21,144 bases of DNA from Scleroderma bovista (taxonomy: Eukaryota > Basidiomycota > Agaricomycetes > Boletales > Sclerodermataceae). How positions within the stretch are numbered: position 1 is the stretch's first letter; every line of letters starts with the position of its first letter. This document shows positions 17,947 through 21,144 of this stretch, one piece after another. A model generated the notes under the pieces. It saw only the letters and a program-made list of their open reading frames with translations, was not told the DNA's origin and ran no database searches. Position numbers and translations under genes: made by a program. Location of the stretch: the NCBI GenBank assembly GCA_037178675.1, contig JAYMGJ010000455.1:1-21144 (forward strand), read 5' to 3'.

Positions 17947-19383
17947 GACTCGGAGTTGGCACCCGAGTTGGAGTCCGTCCTACTGGACTCAGCAGTGATG
18001 GCTGCAGCACGAGCCTTGGCCCTTTTGGTCTTCTTTGGACAGTTGTCCGCGAAATGACCGGTGCCTCTGCAGAACATGCAGAGGTTGTTGTCCAGACACC
18101 GTTTGCGCTCGTCTGCGGTTAGCTTCCTGTCCTTACCAAGCTTGTTGGTTAAGTCTGGTCTGGAACCGGAGGAGGACTGGTTGCTGGTTGCTTTAGACAA
18201 GCCAGAGGAGTTGGCGGAGCTGGGGGAGTTTCTGGTCTTGGATTTCTCCTGACCGGAGTTGGGATGAGTTGCCTCTGGAGTTGGAGGACTTGGTTGTGGA
18301 TGAGGTGGGCTGACTCTTCGTCGTGTGAGAGATCTCATCTTTGCGCTCCCAATAGCGCACGTCGATCTCTTGGCAAAGAGCCCTCAACCCATGCAGAGTC
18401 AGGGGTTTCCCGACTCAAGCGATTTCGTCCTTGAGACAATCCAGGAGACCGGAGTAAAACAGGCGGCGGAGTGCGCCATCCCCATAGTCCTGGACCTGTG
18501 AGGCGAGTCGGTTGAAGTCTACTATATACCGCGTAACGCGGTGAGCATCCTTCATCCGGAGATGCTCGAGTTGATGCTCAGCATCAGCGATGGGGTCATG
18601 AGGCCCAAAGGTGCTTTGCAGCTCAGCCACGAAGTGGACCCAGCTATCCATCCAGCATGTACGGTCAGCCGGATCACCGGAGTTGAGGAGGTCCAGTTCG
18701 AACCATTCTAGTGTCATTCCTTTTAGGTATGACTGGGTGAAAGTTACCTTTGCCCTATCAAGGCAGAACACCTTGGCTTGATCCTGGAAACATAGCTCAC
18801 ACTGGACCAGGAAGGTCCTGAGCTTTTTGGGATCCGTGCCATCGAAGGTATCCGGTTCACGGACTTTGGCACGGGAGGGCGAGGAGTCGTTGGTCCGGCG
18901 GGAGGAATGAGAGAGGCGGTTGACAGCGATAGCTAAATTTTGGAAAACAGCTAGACTAGGGTCTAGCTCATCCGTTGTGTCGATGAAGTCGTCATCATCA
19001 TTGTTGCCATCGTTGTTGCCATCTCCGGGGTCGTCCAGATCAGCTCTGGGTCCGTCCTTGGGGCCAAACCACTGGTGATGGGCAGGTTTGTGACAGTCCG
19101 GAGTGGGGTTGCGATGGTAGGGGAATCAATCACCAGAAACGGATTCATGGTGACCAAAGTCCACAGAACCACGAAGGCTCTGGGACACAGCATCTCAATG
19201 CAGAGTCAAAGAAACTGCTGGGTTGCGAGCTGTAAAGCTCCGGAATTGGCTAACGGAAGCCGGAGGTTGCCTGCGGTTAGACAGGGCTTGTTGGGCGGCA
19301 GATAGGTGGAGGTCGTCTACTGCACCTGCTTCCTCAGCAAGCGCTGCAGCAGTATGAGCACGAGAGCATGTAGTCATAGTCAT
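17934..19383 (-). pseudogene. gag: gag copy 2 (several stops and one frameshift)
   Basis: It aligns with the intact 481-aa Gag of copy 1 from MTMTTCSRA to SKKE. It is interrupted by TGA at 19195, TGA at 19126 and TGA at 18415 (copy 1 has GCTCAAGTC at the last). An extra G near 18262 shifts the frame within the Ser/Asn-rich linker. The capsid-like segment (SYLKGMTLEWFELDLLN) and the CCHC knuckle (CMFCRGTGHFADNC) remain readable. The stops are mainly consistent with CGA to TGA transitions. The pieces cannot yield a full Gag. Confidence 0.92.
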
Positions 19384-19439
19384 AAGAGATGGAACTGGAT
19401 ATGGGTACGAGGTTTAGAACAGTGAACCCACACAAGTGG

Positions 19440-19449
19440 AGTCTGAAAT
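19440..19449 (-). promoter_or_regulatory. Putative self-priming primer-binding site, copy 2
   Basis: ATTTCAGACT on the minus strand, two bases inside the 5' LTR, is complementary to AGTCTGAAAT at the predicted RNA 5' end (19686-19695). Layout and sequence are the same as in copy 1. Confidence 0.65.
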
Positions 19450-19451
19450 AC

Positions 19452-20056
19452 TGTCAAGTCCGGGCCTACTCCGGTAGCAGGTCCGGTCAAGTCCGGACGA
19501 AAGCGGACGAAGGAAGAGGGCAGAGGGCTGGACGAGGGATTAGTCCGGCCGGAGTTGGTGACCGCTTGGATTCAACAACAAGGACGACGTGCGTTGATCC
19601 CTTGCATAGGTTCCGGTCCAGGTGATAGAGACAGAGACAGAGACAGAGACAGAGACAGGCAAAGACTGGAGTAGTGACTAAGTTGATTTCAGACTGAGGT
19701 CTACAAGGCAAACTAGAGGTTACTTATACTAAGTAGAAACTAGGGTCAAGTACATACAGTGACAAGTAAACAACCTAATAGCGGACAAGGGATGACCGGA
19801 GTTAGGACTAGGTCAGGTCCGGTGAAAATGCTACAAGGTATGGGATATATCGAGTTCATGGAGAACTCACGTCAAGGCAGGGTAGACGGGCAAGTGTAGT
19901 AAGGGCTGGATGCAGACTAGACCAAGGGTCATAGTTAGCAGAAGCGTATCTGCGCGACCGTGACTGGAGTAACTGAGAACGACCGGAGTTGAGCTGTAGG
20001 ACTGCAATGTGACCGGAGTAACCGGATATGATCCAGAGTTGGACATGGTCATAACA
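19452..20056 (-). repeat. 5' LTR of copy 2
   Basis: A 605-bp LTR, TG...CA, followed by GTTTG. It has five GAGACA units near 19627-19657. By eye I count 15 CGG triplets on the plus strand, 12 of them within CCGG, far above chance for 605 bp. It drives gag-pol of copy 2 leftward. Confidence 0.95.
19686..19728 (-). promoter_or_regulatory. LTR core promoter, copy 2
   Basis: TATAAGTA (19728 to 19721) lies 33 nt upstream of the initiator CTCAGTCTG with its A at 19695, as in the other LTRs. Predicted leader from start to the gag AUG: about 310 nt. Confidence 0.7.
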
Positions 20057-20061
20057 GTTTG
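20057..20061. repeat. Target-site duplication GTTTG (right) of copy 2
   Basis: It matches 8870-8874 and the single-copy site, CAAAC on the plus strand, at 20980-20984 in the opposite arm. Confidence 0.95.
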
Positions 20062-20392
20062 TAACTGTATTAGTATACTATTACCACTTGTCTATCAGAT
20101 AAACTGGGATACTGAGCGCTCTCAAGGTGAGCAGGAAGGCAAACACTAATTTTATGACAATAGGGGCTTTATCAGTCCCCAGTGCAACCATCCATATTCT
20201 AACTATCTAGGAGGCTCTGTAATACTATATAGTAGTCGCTATATTATCACCAAGTTAATACCTTGATGTGGAAGTGCAGGGGAAGTGAAATGATATGTTG
20301 GAGGGTGTGGGAAAATGTCCGAAAAAATGCGGAGACTTTGAAAACATATCAAAAAAGTGAAATAGCACACCACACACAACATCTGGTGGTCT
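20062..20392. repeat. Left arm of large inverted repeat, inner part
   Basis: These 331 bp are the reverse complement of 20649-20979 with about ten mismatches and no gaps. Eight mismatches fall in the innermost third. No gene is recognised in it. Confidence 0.95.
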
Positions 20393-20648
20393 ATGAATTG
20401 TGCTACTGACTCTCTAGTGTCATTACAGACTCTTTACATGTGTCACAGTATTTGTATAACCCATAATCTCTTCAGAAAGCGAAATTTTGGCACAAGAGAG
20501 CACCTTGTGCAATGGCTACATTTCAGTGCTACAGGTTGCACAATCTGTACACTAAGTTTGGAGTCCAGAGGTTCTGTCAGGCTAACTAATGCTATATCCT
20601 GTATGGTAAGATTGTATCATAGGTCAGATCCTCAGTACCACCACCAGT
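20393..20648. other. Spacer of the large inverted repeat
   Basis: A single-copy stretch of 256 bp between the arms. A plus-strand frame of 85 codons (20393-20650) fills it but has no recognisable motif and probably arises by chance. No structural RNA or promoter was recognised. Confidence 0.55.
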
Positions 20649-21144
20649 AGAGCACCAAATGCTGTGTGTGGTGTGTTATGTCACTTTTTTGATATGTTTT
20701 CAAAGTCTCCACATTTTTTCGGACATTTTCCCATGCCCTCCAACATATCATTTCACTTCCCCTGCACTTCCACATCAAGGTATTAACTTGGTGATAATAT
20801 AGCGACTACTATATAGTATTACAGAGCCTCCTAGATAGTCAGAATATGGATGGTTGCACTGGGGACTGATAAAGCCCCTATTGTCATAAAATTAGTGTTT
20901 GCCTTCCTGCTCACCTTGAGAGCGCTCAGTATCCCAGTTTATTTGATAGACAAGTGGTAATAGTATACTAATACAGTTACAAACCATCCCAAAAGTACCA
21001 ACACTCACAGTAAGAGCCTCACAGGGTGTTGTACCAGGAGGATGAGAATGTGACACAGCACTTCAGAGGCTCCACCCCATCAAATGTGCTTGGTATATGT
21101 TGTAAGTACATATGGCCCCTTGAAGGGGATGTAATTCAGAAGTG
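20649..21144. repeat. Right arm of large inverted repeat (uninterrupted, continues past window)
   Basis: These 496 bp pair with 8710-8874 plus 20062-20392. The arm holds the unoccupied target site of copy 2 (20980-20984). The outer 160 bp are identical to the left arm. Its plus strand has an open frame running off the edge, with residues YQEDENVTQHFRGS and NVLGICCKYIWPLEGDV, mirrored on the minus strand of the left arm; I do not recognise it, and it may be part of a transposon protein. Confidence 0.93.

Larger units (their letters stand above)
8875..20056 (-). mobile_element. Ty3/gypsy chromovirus, copy 2 (full length, with nested insertions)
   Basis: A complete but inactive LTR retrotransposon on the minus strand: 5' LTR 19452-20056, primer-binding site, gag pseudogene, pol pseudogene with C-terminal chromodomain, an antisense extra gene, polypurine tract and 3' LTR 8875-9473. 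It is flanked by GTTTG duplications. Without the Harbinger element (12186-15267) and the 277-bp insert (11183-11459) it is about 7.8 kb. The LTR pair differs by about a dozen substitutions and one 6-bp repeat unit (roughly 2 percent by eye), mostly CpG transitions, so the insertion is fairly young while the coding region has decayed quickly. It sits in one arm of a large inverted repeat. Confidence 0.96.

Noticed and set aside
20393..20650. 85-aa plus-strand frame in the inverted-repeat spacer
   Set aside because: No motif, no conserved partner and no splice or promoter context; its length is compatible with chance.

Overview
The window is a repeat-dense piece of a filamentous fungal nuclear genome. 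The evidence points to an agaricomycete basidiomycete: 47-54 bp introns with GTRNGT donors and CTNAY-like branch sites, a PIF/Harbinger element of the type carrying a transposase plus a Myb/SANT gene, and chromodomain Ty3/gypsy elements. The species cannot be named from the sequence. I see no ordinary host housekeeping gene. Almost every recognisable gene belongs to a transposable element or is a relic of one.

Layout. (1) 1-5703: the 5' two thirds of a Ty3/gypsy chromovirus on the minus strand (copy 1): 5' LTR 5060-5703, primer-binding site, intact gag (3544-4989), a textbook -1 frameshift module, and a pol frame open to the left window edge, where the chromodomain begins. (2) 5704-6085: a Myb/SANT gene with one intron, cut by the copy 1 LTR. 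(3) 6086-8709: AT-rich sequence with decayed coding fragments, a cluster of TAAGCA motifs, a tiny palindromic fold-back and several hairpins. (4) 8710-8869 plus 20062-21144: a large, nearly perfect inverted repeat (arms of at least 496 bp, spacer 256 bp). (5) 8875-20056: a second chromovirus of the same family (copy 2, minus strand), inserted in the left arm with a 5-bp target duplication GTTTG; the right arm still shows the empty site. Copy 2 is dead: stops, frameshifts, a lost reverse-transcriptase aspartate, a 277-bp insertion at the integrase tail, and a complete 3082-bp PIF/Harbinger transposon (12186-15267, TSD TAA) inside integrase.

The most unusual gene is at 9638-10704. Between the pol stop and the 3' LTR of copy 2, on the strand opposite to gag-pol, lies an intact two-exon gene for a 339-aa protein: N-terminal coiled coil, a GAL4-type Zn2Cys6 cluster, a second helical region and an acidic tail. 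It has its own TATA box with a CGG-N4-CGG direct repeat upstream. Because it is antisense to the genomic RNA, its intron can survive retrotransposition. The LTRs are crowded with CGG/CCGG triplets, the half-site type bound by Zn2Cys6 proteins, so a self-regulatory loop is a testable hypothesis.

The retroelement also shows an inferred expression and priming cycle. A TATA box 33-34 nt upstream of a TCAGTC initiator defines the probable RNA 5' end. The first 10 nt of that RNA are complementary to a site 2 nt inside the 5' LTR, which suggests Tf1-type self-priming. Gag is made from the 0 frame and Pol by slippage at A-AAA-AAA before a stem-loop. Order of events: inverted repeat first, then copy 2, then Harbinger and the 277-bp insert (both within copy 2, mutual order unknown). 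Copy 1 independently entered a Myb/SANT gene. Many differences between related segments are CpG transitions, consistent with cytosine methylation of repeats.
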